From an uncultured Spirochaetales bacterium (lineage in GTDB: Bacteria; Spirochaetota; Spirochaetia; Sphaerochaetales; Sphaerochaetaceae), in contig CACZJR010000009.1 of NCBI GenBank assembly GCA_902781545.1, positions 1-38,435 of the forward strand: 38,435 nucleotides of DNA, written 5' to 3'. Below the pieces are notes generated by a model that saw only the letters and a program-made list of their open reading frames with translations, was not told where the DNA came from and ran no database searches. The position numbers and the translations under genes are program-made. Positions 25,118 to 34,851 of this stretch are shown piece by piece. The number at the start of each line of letters is the position of its first letter. The stretch's first letter is position 1.

Positions 25118-26308
25118 ATGGCTAAAGAAAAGTTTGAGAGAACCAAGCCACACGTAAACGTTGGTACCATCGGTCACGTTGACCACGGTAAGACAACTCT
25201 CACAGCCGCAATTACAATGTATTGCGCAAGAAAGTTTGGTGACAAGCTTCTGAGCTACGACCAGATCGACAACGCTCCAGAGGAGAAGGCCAGAGGAATC
25301 ACCATCAACACAAGACACGTCGAGTATCAGTCAGACCACAGGCACTATGCTCACGTTGACTGCCCGGGCCACGCAGACTACATCAAGAACATGATCACCG
25401 GTGCTGCACAGATGGACGGAGCTATTATCGTTGTTGCTGCTGATGACGGTGCTAAGGCACAGACAAAGGAGCACATCCTGCTCGCAAGACAGGTTGGTGT
25501 ACCTGCAATCATCGTTTTCATCAACAAGTGTGACCAGATTGACGATCCGGAGCTCGCTGACCTCGTTGAGGAGGAGATGAGAGATCTTCTCAACAGCTAC
25601 GGTTTTGACGGCGACAACTGCCCGGTCATCAGAGGATCCGCATACAAGGCCATGACAGAGCCTGACAATCCTGAGGCAACAAAGTGCATCCAGGAGCTGC
25701 TGGACGCCATGGACTCTTACATCCCGCTCCCAGAGAGAGATGTTGATAAGCCGTTCCTTATGCCGATTGAGGACATCTTCTCAATCTCCGGTAGAGGTAC
25801 AGTCGTTACAGGTAGAGTCGAGCGTGGTGTCATCCATGTCAACGATCCTGTTCAGATCGTCGGAATCAAAGAGACCCGTGACACAGTCTGCACAGGCGTC
25901 GAGATGTTCCAGAAGACTCTTGACGAAGGTCAGGCCGGTGACAACATCGGTGCTCTCCTCAGAGGTGTTGACAAGAAGGAAGTTGTCAAGGGCCAGGTCC
26001 TTGCAAAGCCAAAATCAATCACACCGCACACAAAGTTCATCGGAACAGTCTATGTCCTCTCAAAGGAAGAGGGTGGCCGCCACAGCGCATTCGTCGCTGG
26101 TTACAGACCGCAGTTCTACTTCAGGACAACCGACATCACCGGAACAGTCAGCCTCCCAGAGGGTGTTCACATGGTCATGCCTGGTGATCACACCGACCTC
26201 ATCGTCGAGCTGATCCACCCGGTCGCAATGGACAAGGGACTTCGCTTCGCTATCCGTGAGGGTGGTAAGACAGTCGCTTCCGGACAGGTTACTGAAATCA
26301 TTGACTGA
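25118..26308 (+). CDS. tuf: Elongation factor Tu
   Basis: A 396-residue EF-Tu. GTP-binding motifs are GHVDHGKT (19-26), DCPGH (82-86) and NKCD (137-140), followed by the two beta-barrel domains ending [10 protein letters not shown]-Tu delivers aminoacyl-tRNA to the ribosomal A-site. The loop usually written DGPMPQT reads DGAKAQT here (111-117), an uncommon change next to the switch II helix. Two ATGs are in tandem; the second (25118) is chosen because it gives MAKEKF and a 5-base gap to AGGAGG. A 13-bp hairpin with a T-run separates it from rpsJ. Confidence 0.97.
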   Translation: MAKEKFERTKPHVNVGTIGHVDHGKTTLTAAITMYCARKFGDKLLSYDQIDNAPEEKARGITINTRHVEYQSDHRHYAHVDCPGHADYIKNMITGAAQMDGAIIVVAADDGAKAQTKEHILLARQVGVPAIIVFINKCDQIDDPELADLVEEEMRDLLNSYGFDGDNCPVIRGSAYKAMTEPDNPEATKCIQELLDAMDSYIPLPERDVDKPFLMPIEDIFSISGRGTVVTGRVERGVIHVNDPVQIVGIKETRDTVCTGVEMFQKTLDEGQAGDNIGALLRGVDKKEVVKGQVLAKPKSITPHTKFIGTVYVLSKEEGGRHSAFVAGYRPQFYFRTTDITGTVSLPEGVHMVMPGDHTDLIVELIHPVAMDKGLRFAIREGGKTVASGQVTEIID

Positions 26309-26322
26309 TTGAAGATTCGAAT

Positions 26323-26363
26323 GCTTTGTCTGGGCAGAAGCGCCCAGGCAAAGCCTGATTTTT
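26323..26363 (+). terminator. Attenuator-like terminator between tuf and rpsJ
   Basis: GCTTTGTCTGGGC (26323-26335) pairs along 13 bp with GCCCAGGCAAAGC (26342-26354), with one G-T pair and a 6-base loop. TTTTT follows at 26359-26363 after CTGA. The T-run is 4 bases away and overlaps the approach to the rpsJ ribosome binding site, so partial termination or regulated readthrough is likely. Confidence 0.7.
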
Positions 26364-26372
26364 GGAGGAAAA

Positions 26373-26681
26373 ATGGCTAACGATAGAATTCGCGTTAGAC
26401 TGAGAGGTTTTGATGTTGAGCTCGTAGAGCAGAGCGCAATGTCCATTGTACAGACAGTTGTTAAGGCCGGAGCAAAGGTTTCCGGACCAGTACCTCTCCC
26501 AACCCGCATTAACAAGATCACTGTTCTTAAGTCACCGTTTGTTAACAAGAAGTCACGTGAACAGTTTGAGATGAGAACCCACAAGAGGTTGATCGATATT
26601 CTAGATCCTACAGACAAGGTCATGGAAGCTCTTATGAAGCTTGAGCTGCCGGCTGGTGTTGATGTAGAGATAAAGCAGTAA
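26373..26681 (+). CDS. rpsJ: 30S ribosomal protein S10
   Basis: A 102-residue S10, matching the family in length and in [33 protein letters not shown] (shown here as two adjoining blocks, about 42-60 and 61-74). S10 is part of the 30S head and, with NusB and NusG, of antitermination and coupling complexes. GGAGGA precedes the ATG. It begins the S10-spc-alpha series and follows tuf across an attenuator-like hairpin. Confidence 0.97.
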   Translation: MANDRIRVRLRGFDVELVEQSAMSIVQTVVKAGAKVSGPVPLPTRINKITVLKSPFVNKKSREQFEMRTHKRLIDILDPTDKVMEALMKLELPAGVDVEIKQ

Positions 26682-26692
26682 TGAGGTAAGAG

Positions 26693-27307
26693 ATGTTAGG
26701 GCTTATCGGAAAGAAAGTTGGCATGACACAGGTCTTCGACGAGAGAGGTCGTCTGACTCCTGTCACTGTCATTAAGATTGAAGGCAACGTAGTTGTCGCG
26801 GAGAGAACCGAGGACAAGAACGGCTACAGTGCAGCAGTTCTCGGAGCAGGCGAGATGAAGGCCAGCCGCGCAACAAAGCCATATGCCGGACAGTTCGATG
26901 GTGATCCCAAGAAGACTCTCATGGAGTTCCGCGATTATGAGAAGGAAGTCCAGGTCGGAGATGTCCTTGGTGTGGATCTCTTCAAGGATGTCAGATTCGT
27001 TGATGTCACAGGAACGTCCAAAGGTAAGGGCTATCAGGGTGGAATGAAGCGTCACGGTTTCGGCGGTGGACGCAAGACCCACGGTTCAAAGTTCCACAGG
27101 GATCTGGGTGGTACAGCAATGTCATCAACCCCATCAAGGACTTTCAAAGGCAAGAAGATGGCCGGTCACATGGGATTTGAGAGAGTCACTGTCCAGAATC
27201 TCAGAGTCGTCCGTGTTGATGAGAACCTCCAGGTTCTTATGGTCAAGGGTGCCATCCCTGGCCCGGCAGCAAGTGTTGTTGTTGTGAAGAAAGCGGTAAA
27301 GAAGTAA
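26693..27307 (+). CDS. rplC: 50S ribosomal protein L3
   Basis: A 204-residue L3 beginning [15 protein letters not shown], with the extension loop [14 protein letters not shown] and [10 protein letters not shown] (about 155-164) that reaches toward the peptidyl-transferase centre. L3 binds the 3' end region of 23S rRNA early in assembly. The loop lacks the glutamine that E. coli PrmB methylates (GTAMSSTP in place of GSIGQNQTP). AGGTAAGAG precedes the ATG. Confidence 0.97.
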   Translation: MLGLIGKKVGMTQVFDERGRLTPVTVIKIEGNVVVAERTEDKNGYSAAVLGAGEMKASRATKPYAGQFDGDPKKTLMEFRDYEKEVQVGDVLGVDLFKDVRFVDVTGTSKGKGYQGGMKRHGFGGGRKTHGSKFHRDLGGTAMSSTPSRTFKGKKMAGHMGFERVTVQNLRVVRVDENLQVLMVKGAIPGPAASVVVVKKAVKK

Positions 27308-27317
27308 GGATAACACG

Positions 27318-27944
27318 ATGGAAGCAAAAGTTTTTTCAGTAAACGGCAAAGAAATCAAGACCATCGAGCTCAATCCGGACGTTTTCGGAATTGAGGTCAG
27401 TGATGGCTCAATCTATCATGCTGTAAACAATGAGCTTGCCAACCGCCGTGTTGGTACCGCATGCACAAAGACACGTGCTGAAGTTAATTACAGCAATACC
27501 AAGCCTTTCAAGCAGAAGGGAACTGGTAATGCCAGAAGAGGTGACAAGAAGTCTCCTGTCATGGTCGGTGGAGGAACAATCTTCGGGCCGAAGCCAAGAG
27601 ACTACAGCTACACACTTCCCAAGAAGGTGAAGCGCCTTGCTATGAGGTCACTCCTTTCTCTTTCTGTTCAGGAAGAGCGCTTGGTTGTTGTTGAGGATTT
27701 CACAAGCGAGAACGGCAAGACCAAAGAGCTTGTTGGAATTCTCAAGAATTTCGTTGAGGACGGCAAGAGAACAGTTCTCATCATGAAGAATGATGATGCA
27801 ATGCTCCGCCGCGCCGCAAGGAACATCCCATACCTGCATGTTCTTGCTTATGACAAGCTTTCCGCAAAGGAGCTCCTTTATGGAAAGAAGGTCGTTATGC
27901 TCGAGACTGCAGCAAAGAACCTTAACGAGTTCTATGGCGACTGA
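27318..27944 (+). CDS. rplD: 50S ribosomal protein L4
   Basis: A 208-residue L4. The extended loop KQKGTGNARRGDKKSPVMVG (about 66-85) lines the exit tunnel, where macrolide-resistance changes can occur. In E. coli L4 also represses the S10 operon by promoting termination in its leader. Here the nearest comparable structure is the hairpin at 26323-26363, but L4 control is unproven. GGATAAC precedes the ATG. The gene lies between rplC and rplW with gaps of 10-11 bp. Confidence 0.96.
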   Translation: MEAKVFSVNGKEIKTIELNPDVFGIEVSDGSIYHAVNNELANRRVGTACTKTRAEVNYSNTKPFKQKGTGNARRGDKKSPVMVGGGTIFGPKPRDYSYTLPKKVKRLAMRSLLSLSVQEERLVVVEDFTSENGKTKELVGILKNFVEDGKRTVLIMKNDDAMLRRAARNIPYLHVLAYDKLSAKELLYGKKVVMLETAAKNLNEFYGD

Positions 27945-27955
27945 GAGGTGACGAC

Positions 27956-28258
27956 ATGAGAGCAGATCAGGTAATCATTGAACCGGTTCTGAGCGAGAAA
28001 TCAAACATCGCTCGTGAATTCGAGTGCAAGAAGTATACATTTAAGGTTGATCCGAGAGCCAATAAGTTCGAGATCATGAGCGCTGTCAAGGAGCTCTTCA
28101 AGGTCAACCCGATTAGTTGCAACGTCATGAACGTGGCAGGAAAGCCGAAGTTCTCCAGAGGCAAGGGTGGCTACATCAAGGGCTACACAGCTTCATGGAA
28201 GAAGGCAATTGTCACTTTGTCCAAGGGCGAAGTGATCAACGCGATTGAAGGCGTATAA
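27956..28258 (+). CDS. rplW: 50S ribosomal protein L23
   Basis: A 100-residue L23 with [12 protein letters not shown] near the N-terminus, [14 protein letters not shown] (about 27-40) and [20 protein letters not shown] near the end. L23 sits at the tunnel exit and is the docking site for trigger factor and SRP. GAGGTGACG precedes the ATG, 11 bp after rplD. Confidence 0.96.
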   Translation: MRADQVIIEPVLSEKSNIAREFECKKYTFKVDPRANKFEIMSAVKELFKVNPISCNVMNVAGKPKFSRGKGGYIKGYTASWKKAIVTLSKGEVINAIEGV

Positions 28259-28269
28259 GGAGACAGAGT

Positions 28270-29094
28270 ATGGCACTTAAATCTTATAAACCAAACACAC
28301 CTGGCCTCCGTCAGAAGACAGTTCTGGTAAGAAGCGATGTCACAACCGACAAGCCGGAGAAGTCACTGACAAAGCACCTTCACAGGTCAGCAGGCCGTGA
28401 CTCATTCGGACGCGTCAGCGTTCGCAGGAGAGGCGGCGGACACAAGAGATCCTACAGAGTCATTGATTTCAAGCGTGACAAAGCAGGTGTTCCTGGCACA
28501 GTCAAGACAATTGAGTATGATCCAAACCGCAGTGCAAATATTGCATTGGTGTTCTACGCAGACGGTGAGAAGCGCTACATGCTTGCTCCGAAGGGACTGA
28601 CAGTCGGTTCCGTTGTTCTCAGCGGTCCCAACGCTCCCCTCAAGACAGGTTGTGCACTTCCTCTCAAGAACATTCCCCTTGGTCTGACGGTACACAATGT
28701 AGAGCTCACACTGGGCCGCGGCGGACAGCTTGTCCGTGGAGCTGGTCTGGGTGCCACAATCATCGCTAAGGAAGGCGAATATGTTACTCTCCGCCTGCCC
28801 TCAGGTGAGATGAGAATGGTCTTTGGTGAGTGTTATGCCACAATCGGTTCTCTGGGTAATGAGGATCACATGAACGTTTCCCTTGGTAAGGCCGGTGCAA
28901 GCCGCCATCTCGGAAAGAGACCAAAGGTGCGTGGAGTTGTCATGAACCCAGTCGACCATCCGCATGGTGGTGGAGAAGGAAAGACCGCAGCTGGACGTCA
29001 TCCGGTTACTCCTTGGGGCAAACCGACCAAGGGTGCCAAGACTCGTTCAAAGAAGAAACCTTCAGGCAATTTCATTGTGAAGAAGCGCAAGTAG
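28270..29094 (+). CDS. rplB: 50S ribosomal protein L2
   Basis: A 274-residue L2. [18 protein letters not shown] (about 52-69) and, near the C-terminus, [13 protein letters not shown] with the conserved histidine close to the peptidyl-transferase centre, identify it. L2 is needed for subunit association and peptidyl transfer. AAGGAGACAG precedes the ATG. The C-terminus ends in a Lys-rich tail as usual. Confidence 0.98.
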   Translation: MALKSYKPNTPGLRQKTVLVRSDVTTDKPEKSLTKHLHRSAGRDSFGRVSVRRRGGGHKRSYRVIDFKRDKAGVPGTVKTIEYDPNRSANIALVFYADGEKRYMLAPKGLTVGSVVLSGPNAPLKTGCALPLKNIPLGLTVHNVELTLGRGGQLVRGAGLGATIIAKEGEYVTLRLPSGEMRMVFGECYATIGSLGNEDHMNVSLGKAGASRHLGKRPKVRGVVMNPVDHPHGGGEGKTAAGRHPVTPWGKPTKGAKTRSKKKPSGNFIVKKRK

Positions 29095-29104
29095 GAGTTA
29101 GAAC

Positions 29105-29380
29105 GTGGCTAGATCAATTAAGAAAGGACCGTTTGTTGAGCCGAGACTTCTCAAGAGAGTCCAGGATTCCAACAACGCAGGTCAGAAGGACATGATCAAG
29201 ACTTATTCAAGAGCCTCTGTGATCATTCCTGATATGGTAGGTTTTACAATTTCCGTCTACAACGGAAAGACATGGGTACCAGTATTCGTGACGGAGAACC
29301 TGGTTGGACACAAGCTCGGTGAGTTTGCTCCTACAAGAATCTTCCGCGGACACTCCGGATCAGACAAGAATGCAAAGTGA
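29105..29380 (+). CDS. rpsS: 30S ribosomal protein S19 (GTG start)
   Basis: A 91-residue S19 with [18 protein letters not shown] at the start and [17 protein letters not shown] near the end. The start codon is GTG at 29105, following TAGGAGTTAGAAC, and it is the only start that includes the conserved [10 protein letters not shown]19 contacts S13 and the A-site tRNA in the 30S head. Confidence 0.96.
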   Translation: MARSIKKGPFVEPRLLKRVQDSNNAGQKDMIKTYSRASVIIPDMVGFTISVYNGKTWVPVFVTENLVGHKLGEFAPTRIFRGHSGSDKNAK

Positions 29381-29388
29381 GGAATAAT

Positions 29389-29739
29389 ATGGCTACAACT
29401 TACAAAGCTTGTGCAAAGTATCTTATGGTTTCTCCGAGCAAAGTCCGTCCGGTTGCTAACCTGGTCAGGGGCAAGAGCTACGAGGAGGCCTACGGTATCC
29501 TCAACGCCATGCCGCAGAAGGGTGCTCGCCTTATCCTTAAGGTTCTTGTGAGCGCCGGTGCAAACGCAATGAACAGAAACAACAAGCTCGACGAGAGCCA
29601 GCTTGAGATTTCTGCCATCTACGTTGACGGCGGTCCTGTCCTCAAGAGAGTGTGGGCAAGATCTCACGGAAAGCGTGACATCCTCCTCAAGAGAATGTCT
29701 CACATCACCGTTGAAGTTAGCGAAATCGTGGGAGAGTGA
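29389..29739 (+). CDS. rplV: 50S ribosomal protein L22
   Basis: A 116-residue L22. [20 protein letters not shown] is near the N-terminus. The beta-hairpin around [20 protein letters not shown] lines the exit tunnel, where macrolide-resistance changes arise in other bacteria. The ATG at 29389 follows GAGGAATAAT; an in-frame GTG at 29377 would overlap the rpsS stop and add only MRNN, so it is not chosen. Confidence 0.95.
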   Translation: MATTYKACAKYLMVSPSKVRPVANLVRGKSYEEAYGILNAMPQKGARLILKVLVSAGANAMNRNNKLDESQLEISAIYVDGGPVLKRVWARSHGKRDILLKRMSHITVEVSEIVGE

Positions 29740-29741
29740 GT

Positions 29742-30455
29742 ATGGGACAGAAAGTTAATCCTATCGGATTCCGTCTCGGAGTCAATAAAACATGGTCATC
29801 AAAGTGGTACGTGGACCCGAAAGAGTATGCAGACACCCTTCATGAGGACCTGCAGCTCCGCAAGGCCCTGATGAAGTGCCCGGAGGTTCAGGGAGCTGAG
29901 ATCTCAAACATCGAGATCAGCAGAAAGCCCCAGCGTGTGACTGTTCTTATCAGCACAAGCAGACCGGGAGTCATCATCGGTGCCAAGGGTGCCAACATCG
30001 AGAAGATCTGTGAGCAGCTTCAGAAGTGCTCAACCAAGAAGGTTCAGGTCAAGATCAAGAGCCTTGAGCACGCAGAGAAGGATGCACAGCTGATCGCCCA
30101 GAGCGTCGCAAAGCAGATTGTCGGCAGAATCGCCTACAAGAGAGCTATGAAGAACGCTGTCACCAAGGCAACAGCCGCTGGTGTCCAGGGAATCAAGATC
30201 AGGGTCTCCGGCCGTCTCGGAGGAGCTGAGATCTCACGTTCTGAATGGGTGAAGGAAGGAAGAATCCCACTTCATACACTCAGAAGCGACATCGACTATG
30301 GTTTCGCAGTTGCACACACAACCTTCGGTGCTATCGGCGTCAAGGTCTGGATCTACAATGGTGAAATCTATGACAGAGTCAAGAAGGACGATGCAGGCGC
30401 ACTGGTCAAAAAGGCCCCTGAGTTTGCCGTTGACGACGCTGTTGAGACAAAGTGA
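29742..30455 (+). CDS. rpsC: 30S ribosomal protein S3
   Basis: A 237-residue S3 starting [14 protein letters not shown] type II KH domain has [14 protein letters not shown] (about 75-88), and a C-terminal domain includes [17 protein letters not shown]3 lies at the mRNA entry and helps unwind message structure. The ATG at 29742 gives the conserved start; a GTG 6 bases upstream overlapping the rplV stop is rejected. GGAGAGTGAG precedes it. Confidence 0.97.
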   Translation: MGQKVNPIGFRLGVNKTWSSKWYVDPKEYADTLHEDLQLRKALMKCPEVQGAEISNIEISRKPQRVTVLISTSRPGVIIGAKGANIEKICEQLQKCSTKKVQVKIKSLEHAEKDAQLIAQSVAKQIVGRIAYKRAMKNAVTKATAAGVQGIKIRVSGRLGGAEISRSEWVKEGRIPLHTLRSDIDYGFAVAHTTFGAIGVKVWIYNGEIYDRVKKDDAGALVKKAPEFAVDDAVETK

Positions 30456-30468
30456 GGAGTAATCAGAA

Positions 30469-30888
30469 ATGCTTAGTCCTAAAAGAATAAAGTACAGAAA
30501 GAAGCAGAGAGGCACAAGAGACGGTGTCGCACATCGCGGAAACCAGGTCTCCTTCGGAGATTACGGTCTTGTTGCTCTTGAGCCGAGGTGGATCACCAAC
30601 CGCCAGATCGAGGCTGCCCGTGTTGCTATGACACGTCATGCCAAGAGAGGCGCAAGGGTCTGGATCAGGATCTATCCTGACATGCCTTACACATCAAAGC
30701 CTATCGGAACCAGACAGGGTAATGGTAAGGGTGCACCGGAAGGATGGGTCGCTGTCGTAAAGCAGGGCGCAGTCATGTTCGAGATGGCAGACGTTGACGA
30801 ACAGATTGCAAGGGAAGCTCTTACACTTGCTGCTTCCAAGCTCCCGATCAAGACAAAGTTTGTCTCAAAGAGAGAGGTTGAAGAGTAA
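30469..30888 (+). CDS. rplP: 50S ribosomal protein L16
   Basis: A 139-residue L16 beginning [15 protein letters not shown], with [20 protein letters not shown] (about 61-80) and [17 protein letters not shown] following. L16 organises 23S helices 38/89 and the A-site tRNA environment. GAGGAG precedes the ATG by about 10 bases. Its stop and the rpmC start share one base (TAATG), indicating coupling. Confidence 0.97.
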   Translation: MLSPKRIKYRKKQRGTRDGVAHRGNQVSFGDYGLVALEPRWITNRQIEAARVAMTRHAKRGARVWIRIYPDMPYTSKPIGTRQGNGKGAPEGWVAVVKQGAVMFEMADVDEQIAREALTLAASKLPIKTKFVSKREVEE

Positions 30889-31091
30889 TGAAGAACTCAT
30901 TTGCAAAGCTTTCATACAACGAATTGGTCGCAAAGCGCGACGAGCTCAGAAAGAGCTATCTTAACATGAGAATGGAGAAGGTCCTCGGTCATGTTGAAAA
31001 TCCTCTTCAGGTGAGAAACATCAGAAGACAGATTGCAAGGCTGAACACTCTGATCCATGAGTACACCTTGGGAATCCGCAAGGCTAATTGA
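30888..31091 (+). CDS. rpmC: 50S ribosomal protein L29
   Basis: A 67-residue, all-helical L29. [20 protein letters not shown] (about 21-40) followed by [15 protein letters not shown] is the family signature. L29 sits beside L23 at the tunnel exit. Translation is coupled to rplP through the TAATG overlap, and the GAGAGAGG sequence inside rplP serves as ribosome binding site. Confidence 0.95.
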   Translation: MKNSFAKLSYNELVAKRDELRKSYLNMRMEKVLGHVENPLQVRNIRRQIARLNTLIHEYTLGIRKAN

Positions 31092-31104
31092 AAGAGGGTG
31101 AATT

Positions 31105-31356
31105 ATGGAATCTAGAAAGAAAAGTTTTATAGGCGTGGTTACCAGCGACAAGATGGACAAGACCATTGTTGTCACTGTCAGCAACAGAAGCCTGCACCCG
31201 CTTTATAAGAAGTACGTCAACAGCTCCAAGAAGCTGAAGGCTCATGATGAGAACAATGATGCCCATGTTGGAGACACCGTCCGTGTTGTCGAGTGCCGCC
31301 ATCTCAGCAAGGACAAGTGCTGGAGACTCTCCCAGATCATCGAGAGAGCTAAATAA
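31105..31356 (+). CDS. rpsQ: 30S ribosomal protein S17
   Basis: An 83-residue S17 with the OB-fold blocks [18 protein letters not shown] (about 8-25), [19 protein letters not shown] and [15 protein letters not shown]17 binds 16S helices 7 and 11 as a primary assembly protein. GAGGGTG precedes the ATG. Confidence 0.96.
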   Translation: MESRKKSFIGVVTSDKMDKTIVVTVSNRSLHPLYKKYVNSSKKLKAHDENNDAHVGDTVRVVECRHLSKDKCWRLSQIIERAK

Positions 31357-31367
31357 GGAGATCGGTC

Positions 31368-31733
31368 ATGGTACAGATGCAGTCTTATTTGAACGTTGCT
31401 GACAACAGCGGCGCCAGGCTTGTTCAGGTTATCAAGGTTCTCGGCGGCAGCCACAGATATGTAGCTGGTGTCGGTGACATTGTAGTAGTTGCTGTCAAGG
31501 ATGCTCTTCCGAACGGCGCCATCAAGAAAGGCGACGTCCTGAAGGCAGTCGTTGTCAGGACAAAGAAGGAATACCGCAGACCTGACGGTACATACATCAG
31601 GTTCGATGACAACGCATGCGTCGTCATTGATGCCAACAATAACCCACGCGGAAAGCGTATCTTCGGGCCGGTCGCACGTGAGCTTCGTGACGGCTACATG
31701 AAGATCGTTTCACTCGCACCGGAAGTGTTGTAG
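31368..31733 (+). CDS. rplN: 50S ribosomal protein L14
   Basis: A 121-residue L14, with [20 protein letters not shown] at the start and [13 protein letters not shown] at about 99-111, near the C-terminus. L14 forms an intersubunit bridge with 16S helix 14 and is the docking site of RsfS. AAGGAGATCG precedes the ATG. Confidence 0.97.
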   Translation: MVQMQSYLNVADNSGARLVQVIKVLGGSHRYVAGVGDIVVVAVKDALPNGAIKKGDVLKAVVVRTKKEYRRPDGTYIRFDDNACVVIDANNNPRGKRIFGPVARELRDGYMKIVSLAPEVL

Positions 31734-31743
31734 GAGAAACAGT

Positions 31744-32052
31744 ATGAGACTGAAGAAGAATGACACAGTCAAGATCATTGCCGGAAAGGACAAGGGTGTC
31801 ACAGGCAAGATCATCAAGGTAGACACAGAGAAAGAGTGTGTCTACGTACAGGGTGCCAACATGGTCTCAAAGACCATGAAGAAGAGAAACCAGCAGGACA
31901 AGGGCGGAATCACTCAGGTTGAGGCTCCGATCCATGTCTCAAATGTGGCTCTTGTTGTCTCCAAGAACGGAGAGACAAGCAAGGTTGGTTTCAAGAAGGA
32001 TGCTAACGGAAACAAAGTCCGCTACGCTAAGAAGACCGGAGAGGTAGTCTGA
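31744..32052 (+). CDS. rplX: 50S ribosomal protein L24
   Basis: A 102-residue L24. The KOW motif lies in [20 protein letters not shown] (about 9-28), and [20 protein letters not shown] follows. L24 starts assembly at the 5' domain of 23S rRNA. AGGAGAAACAGT precedes the ATG. The stop overlaps the rplE start by one base (TGATG). Confidence 0.96.
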   Translation: MRLKKNDTVKIIAGKDKGVTGKIIKVDTEKECVYVQGANMVSKTMKKRNQQDKGGITQVEAPIHVSNVALVVSKNGETSKVGFKKDANGNKVRYAKKTGEVV

Positions 32053-32603
32053 TGGAAAAGTTCGTACCAAACCTGAAGAAGAAATATCTTGAGGAAGTCG
32101 CACCTGAGCTGTACAAGGATTTCAAGTACACCTCAAAGATGCAGATTCCTGCCCTCGAGAAGATTGTCGTGTCAGCTGGTGTCGGCGATGCAATCGCAGA
32201 CAAGAAGTATCTTGATGCAACAGTCAAAGAGCTCGAGCAGATTACCGGTCAGCATGTTGTCAAGACAAAGGCCAGAAAGTCCATCGCAAACTTCAAGCTC
32301 CGTGAGGGCATGGAGATCGGCGCAATGGTCACTCTCAGAGGCGACAACATGTGGTTCTTCCTTGAAAGGCTCATTTGCATCGCACTTCCGCGTGTTAAGG
32401 ACTTCAAGGGTGTCAAGCCGAATGCATTTGACGGTCACGGCAACTATGCACTGGGCATCACAGAGCAGATCATCTTCCCGGAGATCGATTACGACAAGAT
32501 CGTCCGTGTCAGCGGCCTGAATGTGGCTATTGTCACAACAGCCAAGACAGATGAGGAAGGATTTGCCCTTCTCAAGAAGCTCGGCATGCCGTTCAGCAAG
32601 TAA
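32052..32603 (+). CDS. rplE: 50S ribosomal protein L5
   Basis: A 183-residue L5, with [19 protein letters not shown] (about 39-57), [20 protein letters not shown] and [20 protein letters not shown]5 binds 5S rRNA with L18 and contacts S13 across the subunits. The start overlaps the rplX stop by one base, and GGAGAG lies upstream inside rplX. Confidence 0.97.
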   Translation: MEKFVPNLKKKYLEEVAPELYKDFKYTSKMQIPALEKIVVSAGVGDAIADKKYLDATVKELEQITGQHVVKTKARKSIANFKLREGMEIGAMVTLRGDNMWFFLERLICIALPRVKDFKGVKPNAFDGHGNYALGITEQIIFPEIDYDKIVRVSGLNVAIVTTAKTDEEGFALLKKLGMPFSK

Positions 32604-32613
32604 GGGGTAGGAT

Positions 32614-32799
32614 ATGGCAAAAAAGTCAATGATTGTTAAGGCTCAGAGAGAGCCCAAGTTCAGCACAAGAACCATTCGTCGTTGCAGACTTTGCGGAAGA
32701 CCCCGTGGATATATGCGCAAGTTCGATATGTGCAGACATTGCTTCAGAAAGCTGGCCAATGAAGGCCTGATTCCTGGTGTGACAAAATCCAGTTGGTAG
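32614..32799 (+). CDS. rpsN: 30S ribosomal protein S14, zinc-binding (type Z)
   Basis: A 61-residue short S14 with the zinc ribbon [20 protein letters not shown] (24-43), giving C24, C27, C40 and C43. This is the zinc-dependent form; the longer zinc-free form is not in this window. S14 sits in the 30S head between S3 and S10. AAGGGGTAGG precedes the ATG. Confidence 0.97.
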   Translation: MAKKSMIVKAQREPKFSTRTIRRCRLCGRPRGYMRKFDMCRHCFRKLANEGLIPGVTKSSW

Positions 32800-32811
32800 G
32801 AGTACAGAGAA

Positions 32812-33210
32812 ATGGCAGTAAGTGATCCAGTTGCTGATATGCTGACAAAAGTCAGAAATGCCAGTCAGGCTAAGCATGAGAAAGTAGACATTTCCAATTC
32901 AAAGCTCAAGCTCCAGATCGTCAAGATCATGAAGAACGAGGGCTTCATCAAGAATTTCAAGAAAGTCACCAAAGACGGTGCCACATATCTTCGTGTATTC
33001 CTGAAGTATGACGAGGCTCATTGCCCGGTCATCCACGGTATCAAGAGAATCTCAACTCCTGGCCGCCGTGTTTATTCCGGATACAGGGAGATGCCACGTG
33101 TTTTCAACGGATATGGCATTGTCATCGTTTCGACTTCTGTTGGTGTCATCACCGGCAAGAAGGCATCTGAGCAGTTGGTCGGCGGAGAGCTGATCTGCTC
33201 GATTTGGTAA
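32812..33210 (+). CDS. rpsH: 30S ribosomal protein S8
   Basis: A 132-residue S8 with [14 protein letters not shown] (about 3-16), [19 protein letters not shown] and, at the C-terminus, [10 protein letters not shown]8 binds 16S helix 21, and in E. coli represses the spc operon at an rplE-leader site. No such site was identified here. AGGAGTACAGA precedes the ATG. Confidence 0.97.
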   Translation: MAVSDPVADMLTKVRNASQAKHEKVDISNSKLKLQIVKIMKNEGFIKNFKKVTKDGATYLRVFLKYDEAHCPVIHGIKRISTPGRRVYSGYREMPRVFNGYGIVIVSTSVGVITGKKASEQLVGGELICSIW

Positions 33211-33221
33211 GAGAGGGAACT

Positions 33222-33761
33222 ATGTCACGTATAGGTAGATTACCAATTGATATGCCTAAGACGGTCAAGGCTTCCATCACAAACGGAGTCATCACCGTTG
33301 AAGGACCAAAGGGCAAGCTGTCTCAGGAAATCAGTCCTGCAATCAATGTTGCGATCGAGGACGGCAAGGTTGTTGTCACAAGGGATAACGATGAGAAGCA
33401 GACAAAGGCTTATCACGGTCTGATGAGACAGCTGATCCACAACATGATCATCGGTGTTTCTGAGGGATATCAGAAGAACATGGTCATCATCGGAGTCGGA
33501 TACAAGGCTGAGCTCAAGCAGAACATCCTGGTCCTGACACTCGGATATGCTAACGACATCGAGTATGTCATCCCCGAGGGAGTCAAGATCGCATGTGAGA
33601 CACCGACCAAGTTCAGCATCTCCGGCATTGACAAGCAGCTTGTCGGACAGACCGCTGCGGAGATTCGCAGCCTCAGGAAGCCTGAGCCGTATAAGGGCAA
33701 GGGTATCCGTTATGAGAATGAATACGTTCGCTCCAAGAGCGGAAAGTCAGGTAAGAAATAA
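33222..33761 (+). CDS. rplF: 50S ribosomal protein L6
   Basis: A 179-residue L6 starting [13 protein letters not shown], with two repeated domains and the C-terminal block [21 protein letters not shown]6 lies near the sarcin-ricin loop at the factor-binding site. The ATG at 33222 is chosen over an in-frame TTG at 33204 that would overlap rpsH. GAGAGGG precedes it. Confidence 0.96.
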   Translation: MSRIGRLPIDMPKTVKASITNGVITVEGPKGKLSQEISPAINVAIEDGKVVVTRDNDEKQTKAYHGLMRQLIHNMIIGVSEGYQKNMVIIGVGYKAELKQNILVLTLGYANDIEYVIPEGVKIACETPTKFSISGIDKQLVGQTAAEIRSLRKPEPYKGKGIRYENEYVRSKSGKSGKK

Positions 33762-33775
33762 GGCGGGTTGAAGAT

Positions 33776-34135
33776 ATGAATAGAATTATTGACAAGAACA
33801 GAAAGCATGCAAGAAGAAAGCTTCATATCAGAAAATCCATTTCCGGAACAGCCCTGAGACCAAGAATGACTGTTTTCAGAAGCAACCTGCACATGTATGC
33901 ACAGGTTATCGATGACACAACAGGCATGACACTGGTCAGCGCAGGTACAGTTGAGAAGGAACTTGCAGGTCTCAAGAACAACGTCGAAGATGCAGCAAAG
34001 TTCGGAGAGATTCTCGGAAAGAGATGCATCGAGAAGGGTGTCCAGACCGTGGTTTTCGACAGAAACGGTTACCTCTATCACGGAGTCGTAAAGGCTATCG
34101 CTGATGGCGCCAGAAAAGCCGGTGTAAAGTTCTAA
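33776..34135 (+). CDS. rplR: 50S ribosomal protein L18
   Basis: A 119-residue L18, with [20 protein letters not shown] (about 29-48), [19 protein letters not shown] and the C-terminal ARKAGVKF. L18 binds 5S rRNA and links it to 23S rRNA with L5. AAGGCGGG lies upstream of the ATG. Confidence 0.96.
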   Translation: MNRIIDKNRKHARRKLHIRKSISGTALRPRMTVFRSNLHMYAQVIDDTTGMTLVSAGTVEKELAGLKNNVEDAAKFGEILGKRCIEKGVQTVVFDRNGYLYHGVVKAIADGARKAGVKF

Positions 34136-34145
34136 GGTGGGTAGT

Positions 34146-34664
34146 ATGGAAAGAAATAGAGATAGAAGAGAAAGAGATAACCAGCCGAAGGAGTTCATTG
34201 AGAAGCTCATCAAGCTGAGCGCTGTTTCCAAGACTGTCAAGGGCGGACGCCGCAGATCATTCTCAGCACTTGTTGTTGTCGGTGACCAGAAGGGCAGAGT
34301 CGGATACGGAATGGGTAAGGCCAATGACGTTTCCTACGCAATCCGCAAGGCAACAGAGACCGCAAAGAAGAACCTGATCACAGTCAACCTCAAGGATTCA
34401 TCAATCCCGCACGAGGTCACAGGAAACTTCAAGAGCGCATGTGTCCTGCTCAAGCCGGCTTCAGCTGGTACAGGAGTCATCGCCGGAGGTGCTGTGCGTG
34501 CTGTCTGTGATGCAGTCGGAATCAAGGACATCCTCAGCAAGTCTCTTGGATCCAAGAACACAATCAATACCGTCAAGGCAACATTTGATGGACTTGAGCA
34601 CCTGTTCTCAGCCAAGAAGCTCTCAGAAGAAAGAGGCAAGAGCCTCAAGGAAATGTGGGGTTGA
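34146..34664 (+). CDS. rpsE: 30S ribosomal protein S5
   Basis: A 172-residue S5. The N-terminal double-stranded-RNA-binding-like domain has VVVGDQKGRVGYGMGKANDV (about 43-62), and the C-terminal domain has TGVIAGGAVRAVCDAVGIKD. S5 is involved in mRNA entry and decoding fidelity. The ATG at 34146 follows AAGGTGG; a GTG at 34137 in the same frame would add three residues and hide that ribosome binding site. Confidence 0.96.
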   Translation: MERNRDRRERDNQPKEFIEKLIKLSAVSKTVKGGRRRSFSALVVVGDQKGRVGYGMGKANDVSYAIRKATETAKKNLITVNLKDSSIPHEVTGNFKSACVLLKPASAGTGVIAGGAVRAVCDAVGIKDILSKSLGSKNTINTVKATFDGLEHLFSAKKLSEERGKSLKEMWG

Positions 34665-34667
34665 GTC

Positions 34668-34850
34668 ATGGCAAAGAAGATTCGTATTGAACTGGTCAAA
34701 GGTCTTGCAGGTTGCCTTCCGAAGCAGAGAGCCACAGTCAAGGCTCTTGGACTTGGAAAGATCAACAGCTACGTCGAGAAGGAAGCCACTCCTGACACAA
34801 TGGGAATGGTCCGCGTCGTAGAGCACCTGGTGAAGGTTGAGGAGATTTAA
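34668..34850 (+). CDS. rpmD: 50S ribosomal protein L30
   Basis: A 60-residue L30 with KKIRIELVKGLAGCLPKQRA (3-22) then TVKALGLGKINSYVEKEATP, matching the short bacterial L30 fold. It is an optional large-subunit protein lost in some lineages. The gap to rpsE is 3 bp, and the ribosome binding site lies inside rpsE. rplO follows after one base. Confidence 0.94.
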   Translation: MAKKIRIELVKGLAGCLPKQRATVKALGLGKINSYVEKEATPDTMGMVRVVEHLVKVEEI

Positions 34851-34851
34851 T

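Noticed and set aside
24938-25318. 126-codon minus-strand open frame over the tuf leader and tuf start
   Set aside because: It is antisense to the tuf start with no family similarity and no ribosome binding site.
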